A stretch of 36,032 nt of DNA from Darksidea phi (lineage: Eukaryota > Ascomycota > Dothideomycetes > Pleosporales > Lentitheciaceae), in NCBI GenBank assembly GCA_030770425.1, contig JASJFT010000327.1, positions 1 to 36,032 of the forward strand. The letters run 5' to 3'. A model generated the notes under the pieces. The model did no database searches. It was given only the letters and a program-made list of their open reading frames with translations, and had not been told where the DNA came from. Shown piece after piece: positions 1 through 11,090 of the stretch. Position 1 is the first letter of the stretch. Every line of letters starts with the position of its first letter. The translations under genes were made by a program, and so were the position numbers.

Positions 1-70
1 TGGCTTTTTGTGTGTAGAAAGTTGGTGAGGGTGGCCACTCGCTTAGAATGGCCACTCGCTACGTAAACAC
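1..70. other. Unmutated flank (non-RIP DNA)
   Basis: This stretch contains several TG and CA dinucleotides (for example in tggtgagggtggccactcgc), which are almost absent from the remaining 36 kb. It is therefore DNA that escaped RIP, or was added after it. No gene is recognisable in so short a piece. The change to fully mutated sequence falls at about base 70, where homology to the outer element begins. The sequence acgtaaacacgt at 61-72 is partly palindromic and recalls termini of Fot/pogo-type elements, but nothing else supports that. Confidence 0.75.
32..60 (+). repeat. Short direct repeat tggccactcgct
   Basis: The 12-mer tggccactcgct occurs at 32-43 and again at 49-60, with a 5-base spacer (period 17). 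Both copies are intact and not RIP-mutated. Function unknown. Confidence 0.8.
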
Positions 71-117
71 GTTATCTATAGTATAAAAATTATCTATAAT
101 AATACTAATATTCTACT

Positions 118-216
118 TATATCTATCTCTTATTCTTAGTTAGCTTTCTTACTATATCTATCTCTTATTCTTAACTAGCTTTCTTATATCTATCTCTTAT
201 TTTTAGTTAGCTTTCT
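118..216 (+). repeat. Tandem repeat, 32-35 bp x 3
   Basis: Three successive copies of a unit starting tatatctatctcttatt and ending in agctttctt begin at 118, 153 and 185. The homologous region inside Gypsy-2 (about 29950-29985, reverse strand) has a single copy, so the expansion happened in the outer copy only. Confidence 0.85.
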
Positions 217-285
217 TATCTCTTCTTTAAACTTACTATTAATATCTACTAACTATATATCTTCGTTAACGATCGTTCGCCTAGT

Positions 286-309
286 CCTTTAGTAGGACCT
301 TTAGTAGGA
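286..309 (+). repeat. 12-bp tandem duplication
   Basis: cctttagtagga occurs at 286-297 and 298-309. The Gypsy-2 homologue has it once. It is a small slippage-type duplication specific to the outer copy. Confidence 0.85.
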
Positions 310-621
310 GGAACTAGAGTAGAATAGACTATTCGAGTATAGTACTCTAAATCTTTTAAATATTATAGTAGAGTATCTCTAGTATTATAAGTAGAAGGTA
401 CTATTAATAGAACTTCTTAATTATAATAATTAGTAGTATAAAACTAACTATATATTAAATATATTTAAGGAAATAAGTAGTAATAGAATTCTTATATAGC
501 TATTAGTAGTTATCTATATTATATTTCTATTTAAGACCTTATATAATAAGAATAGATATTTTATTTAGAGGTAGTTATACTATCTACGTAGACTAGAGAA
601 AAAGCTTATATAAAGAGGATT

Positions 622-626
622 ATTAT
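622..626. repeat. TSD of Gypsy-1 (ATTAT), left
   Basis: attat directly precedes the left LTR and is repeated directly after the right LTR at 35721-35725. Five bases is the usual duplication for Ty3/Gypsy integrases. Confidence 0.9.
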
Positions 627-894
627 TATTATAACTCGTTTTCTAGGTAATCTAGTTATTTTACTTATTTCCTATTTTAGTTAGTAGATTAGGTAATCCT
701 AAGAATTAGTCTAATAGATAGTTAGCTTATTTAGTATATTAAGTCCTATTTAGGTATAAGAACCCCCTATTCTTATACCCTTATAGTATTATCTTAGAAT
801 AGCTTTAATATACTAATTCTACTATTAATTAATTAGAAGGCTATCTTAACTATTATAACTTCTAATTAATTATACTTAGTCCTAGGGTCTTATA
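627..894 (+). repeat. Gypsy-1 left (5') LTR, uninterrupted
   Basis: The LTR is 268 bp. It starts tattataactcg (from TGTTA before RIP) and ends gggtcttata (from ...ACA). It matches the right LTR, which Gypsy-2 splits into 26472-26552 and 35534-35720 (81 + 187 = 268 bp). Visible differences are nearly all C/T or G/A. The sequence aagaattagtct near 712 is the empty site for Gypsy-2: it has gaatt where the filled right LTR has two copies of ggatt. Confidence 0.95.
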
Positions 895-1449
895 TTATCC
901 TAAGATCTCTAACTTTTAATTAAAAATAATAACTAAATATTAACCCCTTTTAAATCCCTAGAGGTCTATAATACTTAGAGTAGATAGTATATAGTACTTT
1001 TTTAGATAAGCTTTAAAACTAACTACTTTAAGTCTTAATATTACTAAAACGTCTAGTACCTTCTTTAGAAAGAAGGAATCTATAAAAGTATTATATAGAA
1101 TTAGACCTATATTCTAAATTCTATAATAAACTTATCTTTATATAATTAACTAAATTACTAAATTAGTATAATAATAAAATAGTAGATTTCTTAGGTTAGA
1201 TAAGCCCTTTAAAGTTTACTCTACTAAATAAACTACTTTTTTATAGAACCTCCTTATAGAAGAAAGATAAAGGAAAGAATAAGATTCTAAGTAGAGTCCT
1301 AAGTAGAATCCTAAATAGAGCTAGAAGTACCTATTTAAGAAGCTAGAAGCCCTTTTCTAAAAAAAAAGTATATTAATAAAAGTTAACTAAGATCTATAAA
1401 CTAACCCTCTTAGAGGTATTTATTAATAAAGATATATATATTAATCTCT
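895..1449 (+). other. Gypsy-1 leader / primer-binding region
   Basis: This is the sequence between the left LTR and the first recognisable gag reading. The primer-binding site should start at 895 (ttatcctaagatctctaac), but RIP has changed it too much to name the tRNA. I see no other features here. Confidence 0.5.
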
Positions 1450-3290
1450 AGACCCTTAAGACTATCTTCCTCTCTTAAGAAGAAAGTATAAGTAAAGATA
1501 GTCTTAAAAAGAAGATTAATAAGTATATTAAAAGGATTAAATTACTTAAAGAAGAAAATAAACTTTAAATTTCCTATTTAATAAATATAGATAAATAAAA
1601 AGAGCTTCTAGACTATAATATAGTTTAGAATATACTAACTATCTAAAAGAGATCTAATTTAATTACTAATACTTTAATAAATAATAATCTTCGTCTTATT
1701 ATAATTAAAAGACTAGCGAGTACTATAGGAGTAAGTATAATTAGTAGAAATACCTTTATAAATATTATAATTAATAAGTTTAACTAATTAGCTAAAGAAA
1801 GAAATAACTATAAAAGGTAAGTTAAAAAGTTATAAGAAGAGCTCTAATAAGTCTAGAAAACTATAAGTAGATAGTAAAATTTAGAGAAAGACCTTAAGTA
1901 GTTCTTTCTTATAACTACCTATATTAAGACTAGACTTATAGTTCTTTCTTAATATAATTCTAAATCTACTCTTAAGACTTTATTATTATAATATAATCCT
2001 AATAATAGATAAAATATAAAGGAGGTAGAACTTCTTCTTATAATAGTATAACTAAATAACTTAAATATTAGCTCCTAAAAGACTTCTCTTACTTATTATA
2101 CCCCCCTTTAAACCCCTAGGCTTCTAGGAAGATTCTAATAGAATTTAGTTTAATATTTAATCTTTTAGTTAAGCTTTTTATAAAAGAAGTTAACTACTAA
2201 ACTAATTATATTTCTAGATCTAATATAGACTTCTAATAAGAACTATTATAAATATCTATTAGATTTAAATATACTATCTTTTACTATAAAGAAAATAAAA
2301 AATACTTTTACTTTTTATTCTAGTATTCTTTCTATAAGATTCTTATTAGCTTTACTAAGATTTATAACTATTATCTTAGATAATAGAATATAGATTCTTA
2401 TTTAGGAGGAGAATATTATAAAAAATTATTAAAGTAAATCTTTATAAACCTTTAACTCCTAGAAGACTATATTCTACTTTAATCTTATTTTATTTAAAAA
2501 TAATAAAAAGTTTAAGTTAAAGAACTAGCTCTATAATATAAAATAGAAACTTATTATTAATAAGAACTAATACGTACGAGAGATCCTCTAATAAATAATT
2601 AAGATTTATTAAGTCTATATTATATCCTAATTAATAGGTCTAGTAAAAGACTATATTTAAATATAGCTAAATTTTAGAAAAGAAAAAGTAGACTTTATAT
2701 CTAATATAAATTTATTAGAATATATTAAAAAATATTATAAAGATTCCTATATAAAGAAGAAGATAAAAGTTAAATTTTACTAACTATATATAAATATATT
2801 TAGTAAAGTTAATAACTTTATTAAGAATTTTAAGTATCTAGTAATAAAGATTTACCTATTTTACTACTAATAGAACGAAGAATTCGTAGATAAGCTCTAC
2901 TTTAAGCTAAGAAATAAGATAAATTTATTTAATAATAGTAATTTTACCTTTAATAAGCTTTATAAATATATAATTTTAGCTAATAGAATACTATTTAAGA
3001 ATAACTAGTACTAAAAGGTCTAGCTTATCTAAAGTAACTAATTAGCTATCTTTAAGAGAAAGTAGTTAACTATAAGTAGATCCTTTTCTAATAAGTTAGA
3101 AAAGAAGCTTATTTACTTTAAAGACGTCTCTAAGCTCTATAACTACTCTTTTAAGAAATATAAGAAGTAAAACTATTATTTTAATTATAGAAAAAGAAAT
3201 AAATAGTAAAACTATTCTAATTATATTATATATAAGGTAATATAGAATACTATAGAAGTAAAAGTTAATATTATCTTCCTTAATAATTCT
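1450..3290 (+). pseudogene. Gypsy-1 gag relic
   Basis: The frame whose codon starts are divisible by three is readable if TAA/TAG stand for former Gln/Arg/Trp. Around 1791-1900 it encodes a Lys/Glu/Gln-rich stretch (AKERNNYKR-VKKL-EEL) typical of a coiled coil. Around 2500-3060 it has the retrotransposon-gag type pattern, with EEFVDKLYFKLRNKINL at 2877 followed by NKLYKYIILANRILFKNN. A Lys-rich tail follows. I could not place a clean CCHC knuckle. The true start is unknown because ATG has been erased. It is broken by many RIP stops. Confidence 0.75.
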
Positions 3291-3937
3291 AAGAAAGGAG
3301 CTTATTTAGACTTCTTATATAAAGAGAAAAGTAGTTTAAAGTATAACTCTAATATCTTTTCTATAATATTAAAAAATAAAAGCTATTAGAAAAGAGCTTA
3401 TTCCTAGTAGCTTATATAAGAGTAATTAAACTCTTTAATTATTAATAACTTATTAAAATATTATAACTTATTAATTCGAAATTATTTATACTTCCTATTT
3501 AACTTATAGTAAATAACCTAGCTATACGACTAAGGGGATTAGTAGATAGTAGTACTAGTATATATTTATTAGTCTACTCTAAATATTTAAAGATAATAAA
3601 GAAAAAGCTAAAGTCTATTTTCTATTAACTAAAGAAATTAATTCTTCTTAATAAATTTAATAGGAAATATAGTTATTTAGTTAATATAACTATCTAAACT
3701 AATTTATTAATCTAGAAAAAGAATATATCTACTTAATTCCTTTTCTATAAACTTAAATATTATAATATAATACTTAAAAGACAATTCTTTAAGTAAATCT
3801 AGTTCTTAATTAACTATTATAACTAAACTTTATACTAGCTAGATAATATTTTAAAGTAGATAAAATATAACTTAACTATTATAGAAAAGCTAAATTTAAA
3901 GCTAGAGTTAGAATACTAGAACGACGCTTTATATTAT
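3291..3937 (+). pseudogene. Gypsy-1 pol relic, part 1: aspartic protease
   Basis: The frame with codon starts congruent to 2 mod 3 reads LAIRLRGLVDSSTSIYLLV. The gat agt agt act codons at 3545-3556 correspond to the D-[ST]-G-A active-site motif of retroviral-type proteases, with G and A changed by RIP. Downstream is ILKRQFFK-I-FLINYYN, the usual 'vilG..fl' C-terminal strand region. The frame runs to YY at 3937 and is then cut by the Helitron. It resumes at about 14499 with IPILVYERLG. Confidence 0.85.
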
Positions 3938-3939
3938 TA

Positions 3940-4320
3940 CGGAGTAAGATACGAGCGTAGTATATATATTTAGGTTTACTAAAGTAGAATATTCCTATTA
4001 GTTTTATAAGAGGTTAGAGAAATTACTTAGATAGATTAGAGAAATTACTCTATTCGGCTAGATAATATTTAAATATCTAATAGCTAATTATTTTATACTA
4101 CTATAGTACTATACCTAATTATAAAGACTATAGACTTTTTAGCTACTCCTCTAGCTATACTCTATTAAAATCCGCTATAGTACGCGTATAACTAATATTA
4201 TAACTAATATCTAGACTAATACTTTTTTTTATATAGGTATTATTAATTTTACCTAGAATACTCCTATCTAGTACTAATATCTTTATTCTAACCTAATAGC
4301 CCCTTCTACGCTTAATATAA
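3940..4320 (+). other. Helitron left terminal region
   Basis: No convincing coding sequence is visible. A near-perfect 15-bp direct repeat (rttagagaaattact) lies at 4012-4026 and 4035-4049, 23 bases apart, as might be found in subterminal binding sites. The terminal cggag box is at 3940-3944. Confidence 0.5.
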
Positions 4321-4621
4321 TAAAGCTCTACTAGCTTCCTATAATTAATTTAAGAATAGTAAATAGAAACGCTAGTATTCGTCGTACTACTTAGCTAGAC
4401 GGAAGAGAGCTCGAACTAGCTATAACGATAAACCTTCTATATAGGGTAGTACTTCCTCTCCTCTCTTAAAGTAGCTTAATCTTAGTCTACTTTCTTAACT
4501 TCTATTACCTATACCGGTCTCTAGCTCTAGTATTCCGAGTATATTCTTTATACTATAGATAGACTCTACTACTTAGTTATTACTACTATCTAAATTAACT
4601 TTTCGAGCGAGTAATAATCCG

Positions 4622-4795
4622 CCTTTCTCTTAGTTATTACCCTCTTAGTCTAATCTCTAGCGTATTATACCGGTTTTACCTTCCTCTTAGCTACTATACT
4701 CTTCTTAGTCTAATCTTTAGTACGTTATACTAGTTTTACCTTCCTCTTAACTACTATACTCTACTTAGTCTAATCTCTAGTACGTTATACCGGTT
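4622..4795 (+). repeat. 20-codon tandem repeat x 3 in Rep-helicase N-terminus
   Basis: Three units of exactly 60 bp begin at 4622, 4682 and 4742 (the last is slightly short). In the Rep-helicase frame each reads roughly SS-LLYSS-SNL-YVIPVLP, with the gaps at former Gln codons. It is a Ser/Gln-rich, probably disordered repeat. The unit length keeps the frame. Confidence 0.85.
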
Positions 4796-6382
4796 TCGGG
4801 TAATAGTATAGGTATTAGTTATAGTATTAGTCCCGATAAATCTATTCTTACTATTAACGACTTTAGGGAAGCTAAATCTTATATATACGATCTCCCTCCT
4901 ATTCTACTCTAAATCGACTTTAATAAGAACGACTATCTAAACGACTAAGTAATATTAGACTCGGATAAAGCTCTAATTAGTAAATTTTATAAGAAGTTAG
5001 ATAAAGAGTAGATATAGATATATACTATCTATAATTAATACTAGTTTTAGATTAGGGTATATAACTATAAATACCTAGTATATTATAATAATAGAGTTAA
5101 GTACTCTAACGACCCTAATTAGATTCTACTTTACGGGGCTATAAATAGTATAGACTTTAGTCTATTACTAACTACTCTTTTACTTCTAATAGACGTAGAG
5201 AAGATACTAATAGCCCGAGTATACGTCTTTATAGAAATTCGGTAGTATTATAGTTTATAGTAGAAGTATAGGGGTTATATCTACTATTTTACTATAAATA
5301 TTAGTTAAATATTTTATAAACTTTCTCTTTTATCTTCTAAGTTAGATATTATTATCCTTAAACTACTTTAATTAGACGACGATAATAGGAATATAATTAA
5401 CCGTTAGTTTAAGAAGAACTTTAAGGTATACTAATCGACTATACTTTAATAGCTATTCTTCTTAAAGTATAATTATCCTAGTTACTATAATATCGAAATT
5501 AATTATAACGTTATTTAATAGCTTTCTATAAACGCGTTTATTAATAATTAGTTTATTAAGATTAAGTATAATAATAGACTATACTTAGTACTAGGTACTA
5601 GGCCTAATATATAAGTAGACCGTTCTAGTCTATTCTATACTCCTATAGGTACTCTACTTATATAGGCCGTATCTATCCTACTTAGGAACGTAGCTAATAT
5701 CTTACCTAATACTAATAGTACTTCTATAGTATCCTCTTCTCTATTAACTAATTCTAGTAGACCGTATATAAGTTAATCTATACTAGAGGAGTTTATTAAT
5801 AATATAAAGTTTAACTATAGTAGTCTAGATCTTACTAGCTTAGATAACGAAGATATAGGGGTAGATATATTAGTTATACCTAATCTTCTTCTAAATATAG
5901 GGGAATTTAAGACTTTCTACTAGTAAATATAGAGTTAAAGAGAAGTTATATATCTTACTATAGGTTCTATCTACCGGACGCCTATTATAGAGTTTAATAG
6001 TTAAGAGTCTCTTCTTAGTCTTATCTTTCTTACCCTCTATCTAACTAGTACTACTAATTTTATACGGCCCTAGTAGTATATAATAGACTATCTTATATAC
6101 GTTCGTTATATTATATACTATAAGAATAGGCGATTTATATACTACTCTTAGTTTTAATTTACTATATTTAATACCCTTCTATAGAGGTAGACTATAGCTA
6201 AGACTAGTTTCTTTATTAATTATATAATAGACGCTAATCCTATTACTATAGAGGATATTAGAGCCGTATTTAATAGTCCTAATAGTAGTCTACGATTAAT
6301 TAATTCTATTATTTATTACTCTACTACGATTTGGGGATCTCGTATATATTAGGCGTAGAAGAGTAAAAATCTTAAGGTTATA

Positions 6383-6449
6383 GTATATTCTATCTTAACT
6401 CTCTCTAGATTAGAGACTAATACTAAGACTAATACTAACTATATTATAG
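6383..6449 (+). other. Spliceosomal intron in Rep-helicase (67 nt)
   Basis: It begins gtatat, has the branch-type sequence actaac, and ends in tatag. It sits between codons (phase 0). Splicing joins ...NLKVI to VR-LSSLYLF, matching the AMVRQLGSPxLFFT-type segment of Helitron Rep proteins, and accounts exactly for the shift between the two exon frames. Its 3' part holds actaatactaagactaatac, the exact reverse complement of the core found in the 44-nt introns downstream. Confidence 0.85.
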
Positions 6450-9400
6450 GTTCGCTAGCTATCCTCCCTATATCTCTTTATTATATACTCTACTATAGAT
6501 TATTATTAGTATAATCTACTATAATTTATACCTTAGTTTAAAGAGTAGAAAACTATTACTTCTATATAGTATATATAACTTACCTAAGACTTTATCTAAG
6601 ACTATTCTTATATTATATTATACTAGTTCTATTAACGATTTAAGCTATTTAAAAAATATATTATCGAGCTAAAGTTTAAGGTTATTAATTTATAGGATCG
6701 ATATAAGTAGTAAGAATATAGAAGTACTTATAATTATAGTCTCTATTTCTATTACTATACTCCTAGCCCAGACTATAAGCTAGGTAGCTAGAGTATAGAG
6801 TTTTTAAGAAACTAACTTACTTAGTATTAGAAATATTATATTAGTACTATTTACTCTAAACTAGATACTTAGGATATACTAGAAGACGGATTACTATTAT
6901 TATTACTATTTAAGTAGATAATATTTAACTTTAAAGAGCTAGCCTCTATTCTTACTTACTACTATCTCTATTATTATTAGAATTTATATTATAAGAAGAA
7001 AAATAAGGTAACTAAATAGGAGATTTATTACTTCGATATACTATAGCTACTTAACTTAGATCTATAATTCGAAAAGACTCTAGAAAAGACCTATTTTCGT
7101 CTTCGATCTTACTAAAATTATCTCTAGCTTAATATATATAACCGGGTTATAGCTCTTAGCTAGTATACGAATATAGATATCTAGTCCTATACTAATACTA
7201 TTAGAGTAATAGAGTATATAGGGGTTTATACTATAAAGGGAGAAATACCGATTCTATTATATAAAGAGATAGTAGTCTAAGTTCTTTCTTATTTAAATAA
7301 TAAAAATACGCTCTTCTCTTTTACTTCTAAGCTCCTAAATAGAACTACTAGTTAGCGGGACTATAGTACCTAGGAAGTCTATTATATCCTCTTTAGCTTA
7401 CCCCTAGTTTACTATTCTTAAGTAGTAGTTAACGTTAATTATTACCCTAAGATAGAGTATCTAACTACTTTTATCTTTCGAAATTAGTAATAAGAGGTAG
7501 CTAATACTCCCGAAGATAATAGCGACGACTAAGTTCCTTTTTAGTAAGGTCGGTTACTCTTTACTAAATATAAAGAGCGACTAGCTATACTTAAGGGGGT
7601 TAACTATTTTAACTTTCTTCTTTATTATATCTACTATCTACCTTTTAAGTACCGAGTTCGAGTAAAGCTATATATCTTAAAGTACTATCCTCTTTATTTA
7701 TCTATAGTATATACTAAAGACTTTACTCGCGTTATACTAATACTTTATTATTCTTTCTATTTAATTAAGAATATTAAGTATATTAATAGTAAGGATTTTA
7801 CTATTTATATAGAAGTCTACTATAAGTATAAAGCTTCGTATATATATATTCCTAGTACTTATTATAGGTCTATAGAATTAAAGGCTAAAAAAGAGAATTC
7901 TAAGTAGGAAAATATAGATTTAGAGGATAACTCTTCTTTTAATAAGCTAGTAGCGAGGTATTTAGATTTATAAGGATTTATTATAGATAATAATAATATT
8001 AGAGACCGGTCTATTAATCGAGTAAAAGACTAGAATAATTCTATTTATAAAGATATATACGGACTCGACCTATTATATTATTAAAAGAATTAGAAGCGTC
8101 TCTATTCTATTAATTAGACTATCTAGACTAATACCTTACCTAATATCCTCTAGTCTAAGTAGCGGCTATTATATAATATACTAGTAAATTACGACGTAGC
8201 TTTTTAGAGGGGTAGTTCTTCTTCTTAACTTCTTATTAACTTAGATAGTATAGGTAGTACTAGTAAGATATATATAATAGAGGTAACGTTAGCTACTTTA
8301 ATAGAGATTATAGAGGTTCTTAGTAAGGGACCCCCTATTACTTATTATATACTAACTAGTATAGCGGCCTTTCTTATATTAGAAAGAATAATTAATTCTA
8401 TATTCCGGATCCTAATCTAACTATAGGGTAGTAATCTCTCTCTATTAGTACCCGCTACTCTTTAGTAGATCTAAGCGTCGTTTAAGAATATCCGATATAT
8501 TATTATTAATAAGAAATCTATAGTTAGCTTAAGTATTCTCTTCTAAATATATATACGATATTATAAGATTTAGCCAAAATAATAGTTACTTTCTTTTACT
8601 AGAGTAAATATTATATTAGCTAGAGATTTTTATTAACTCCTACTAGTCGTATATAGGCTATTATTTAACGACTTCCGTACTCTAAATCTTACTAATACTA
8701 AGGGTTAAGCTCTTTATCTTAAATTTCGCTATATAATTATCTTAGATATTATTATACGGTAATAAGACGATATATAGATAGCTTTTTAAGAAGTTCTTAT
8801 ATATATTCGTATTAAAGAGCTAAGATAAGTTAACTAGATACTACTTATAACTCGATATTATATAGTACTTTCTCTAGTCGAATAAGATTCCTTTAGTAGT
8901 ATTATATAAATCTATACTAAGAGGTATAAGATTAGCTAGATTAATTATTATTATATACGGGATTTAGGCTAACTAGTAGTTATAATAAGGGTATTTTACG
9001 AGAACCTACGGGTAGCTATAGTACCCCTAAAAGATAATAATAATCTTTCTAGTAAGCTTCTTCTCTATATTAGTAGGTAGGTAATACTTCTTAAAAATAT
9101 CTAGATAGAGAGAGACTTAGTAAATAGTACTACTAGAACTATTATTAATATTATTTAGAGTATAAACGTCGATAATTATAAGGATATAATACCTCTTATA
9201 ATTCTAGTCGTATTTAATAGATATATAGGTCCTAGACTTTATTTAATAGATAATAGCTAGATCGTAGTACTAGTCTTTACTATTAGTAGAGAGTTTATAC
9301 TAGACTAGATAATTTATATATAGGTTTAGTTTCCTCTAGTATCTACTTAGACTATTACGGTTTATAAGTCTTAGAACCTAAGTTTAGAAAAGATAGTAGT

Positions 9401-9835
9401 CTATATTAATAGGGATTAGAATTATACTTCTAGACTAATATATATTATACTTTCGCGAGTAAAGATATTAAAGGGTATAATATTAGAGGATAGTTTTTCT
9501 TTTTAATATTTAAAGTAGCTAAAAAGTAAGATATACGCGCGTAGAAAGGTAGATAAAACTAGAAGAGGTCGGTAGTATATTCGTATTAAGGATACTCTAT
9601 TTTAGTTCGTAAATATAAACTCTATTATTAACTAGACTAATATCTATACTAATACCGTATCTATATATCTTTAAATATAATATTACTATACTCTAATAAT
9701 TACTTATAGCCTAATACCTAGACTAATACTAGATTATACTCTATCTAGATCCCTACTATCTAGATATTACTATCTTTATCTACTTATACGTTCTACTTCT
9801 CTTTATCTAGAAGTATAATCTATAGTATTATATCT

Positions 9836-10167
9836 TATAGGATATAATCGGTAGTATTATAAATTATAGAGAGAATTAACTCGGCTATTAGTAACTTATA
9901 ATTTCTTATATAGGACTTTAGAAATATAGGAGTAAAAGTACCTTTAAAGGGCTCTAGTAGTTTAAGCGTCTCTCTATCTCTTACTAGCTTAATTTTATAG
10001 CTTAGAAACTTCCTATAACCTTAATATAGGAAAATAAGAGCTAAGATAGTATACTCTATATATAAAAATAGTACCTAGAATAGTAGAAATAGAAGACCGG
10101 TCTTCTTATCGATAGTTATTCCCTTCTTATAGCTATAATAAGTAGCTATTTCTTTAATAGCTAACGG
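9836..10167 (-). pseudogene. Minus-strand ORF relic A, unrecognised
   Basis: About 110 codons on the minus strand with only a few RIP-type stops. It begins near PLAIKEIATYYSYKKGITI and continues through KLLEPFKGTFTP and SYIRNYKLLIAELILSIIYN. I do not recognise the family. Just upstream of it on the minus strand (about 10168-10220) is a copy of the intron core in the sense orientation, so it may be one exon of a spliced gene carried as Helitron cargo. It runs opposite to the Rep-helicase. Confidence 0.45.
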
Positions 10168-10168
10168 T

Positions 10169-10215
10169 TATAGTTATTAGTAAGACTAGACTAATACTAA
10201 GACTAATATTTTACT
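10169..10215 (-). repeat. Intron core copy, minus strand
   Basis: On the minus strand it reads gtaaaatattagtcttagta followed by ttagtctagtcttactaataac. It has a donor-like start and the same core as the 44-nt introns. The acceptor is less clear (possibly the tag near 10162), so I call it only as a repeat copy. Confidence 0.5.
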
Positions 10216-10582
10216 TACTTATAGTAGTCGTAAGCGCGCTACTAGTAGAGCTATAGTCTATTTTTAGAAATAAAACTATATTATATGGTAAGAAAACCGT
10301 ACTTCGAAGTAGGCTTCGAGCTATAGTTACTATTAGTATTACTATACTAGTAGTATACCCTAAAAAAACTTACGTTCTTTAATATAGAATTACTAGCTAT
10401 ATTATAAGAAGGGGATTATAATATATTTTTATATACCTATAAGGTATTAGTATTAGTATTAGTCTATTTAATATAATATATAGAACTTATAGTAAGAAGA
10501 GATTAACTAATTCTAGACTAGATACTATTTACGTATACCTATTAGGTATTAGTATAAATATTAGTCTATTAAGTAAATAAAC

Positions 10583-10868
10583 TTATATTAAAAGCTCTAG
10601 ATAATATATATAGGATATATACTATAAAGGTTCTAGTCTTAAGAGCTATAATTTTCTAGTACGCTCTAATAATAGCTAATTACTAAAATCCTTATAGGAA
10701 CTACTAGTAGCTAAGTTATAAAATAGTCGATATATTCTAATTAAACTAGTAGAAATACTAAACTACCTCTTTAGGTAAATTATCGTCTAAGTTACTAGAA
10801 GTATAGTTTTAGTTACTATTATCTTCGTCGACTAATATAGAGGATAAGTTTAAAAGGACTCTATTATC
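10583..10868 (-). pseudogene. Minus-strand ORF relic B, Gln-rich, unrecognised
   Basis: About 95 codons on the minus strand. With RIP stops read as Gln it gives an acidic/Asn/Gln segment (VDEDNSN-NYTSSNLDDNL) followed by a stretch that could form a helix (VV-YFY-FN-NISTIL). Family unknown. It lies 3' (minus sense) of the 44-nt intron at 11047-11090, so both may belong to one gene. Confidence 0.4.
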
Positions 10869-11046
10869 TCTATAGGTATATAGCTCTTTTACTATACTAT
10901 AGATAAATATAGACGGTATATACTTATTATTAAGTTAAAATATAATATCTTAGTAGTTATAATAGACTTTTTATATCTATATATTAACGTCTTTAGATTA
11001 GATACGGGCTATAGCTTACTATATAAAATATAATCCCGAGCTAAAT

Positions 11047-11090
11047 CTATAGATAGTTAGTATAGACTAATACTAAGGCTAATATCTTAC
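11047..11090 (-). other. Introner-like 44-nt intron, minus strand
   Basis: On the minus strand it begins gtaagatattagccttagta, has actaac near the 3' end and ends atctatag: 44 nt, the same length and core as the plus-strand copies at 12686-13462. This shows that the intron sequence occurs in both orientations within the Helitron. Confidence 0.65.

Larger units (their letters stand above)
71..621 (+). mobile_element. Outer element, left half
   Basis: This heavily RIP-mutated sequence is collinear with the reverse complement of about 29560-30030 inside Gypsy-2. Differences are mostly C/T and G/A, plus local tandem expansions found only here. The match resumes on the far side of Gypsy-1 at 35726, so this is the left half of an older repeat that Gypsy-1 split. 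In the better-preserved copy part of the region is an open frame once Gln/Trp stops are allowed for, but I do not recognise the protein. The family is therefore named only by homology between the two copies. Confidence 0.75.
4330..9640 (+). pseudogene. Helitron Rep-helicase relic
   Basis: This is the rolling-circle transposase, a HUH endonuclease plus PIF1-type helicase. Exon 1 (codon starts 2 mod 3) has a Ser/Gln-rich N-terminus, then a DUF6570-like region (SNDPN-ILLYGAINSIDFS and DVEKILIARVYVFIEIR near 5100-5240), then YYKNRRFIYYS at 6119. A 67-nt intron (6383-6449) shifts the frame. Exon 2 (codon starts 0 mod 3) runs unshifted to about 9600. It has DRYK followed by the H-N-H motif (tat aat tat, 6729-6737), the tyrosine pair EYIGVY (7212-7229; YxxxY), Walker A (8247-8270, G-M-G-G-T-G-K-T before RIP), Walker B near 8500-8520, DFY-LLPVV near 8634, and motif VI ILSRVKILKGI near 9445-9480. 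Tyr at the HxH positions is what CAT-to-TAT RIP produces. It is heavily stop-ridden and dead. Confidence 0.92.

Noticed and set aside
61..72. Terminal inverted repeat of a Fot/pogo transposon (acgtaaacacgt)
   Set aside because: No matching partner, TA duplication pair or transposase was found; the likeness is too short.
4800..4866. An intron in the Rep-helicase N-terminus with a core-like sequence (ggtattagttatagtattag)
   Set aside because: The frame runs open straight through it (SGNSIGISYSISPDKSILTI) and the exon frames on both sides are the same, while a 67-nt intron would shift them.
6790..6834. An intron ending ctaacttacttag
   Set aside because: The frame is continuous from the HNH motif through this stretch to the YxxxY motif.
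7165..7205. An intron before the catalytic tyrosines (ctagtatacg...actaatactattag)
   Set aside because: The Rep frame reads through it as the conserved segment leading to EYIGVY (ALS-YTNIDI-SYTNTI), with no frame change.
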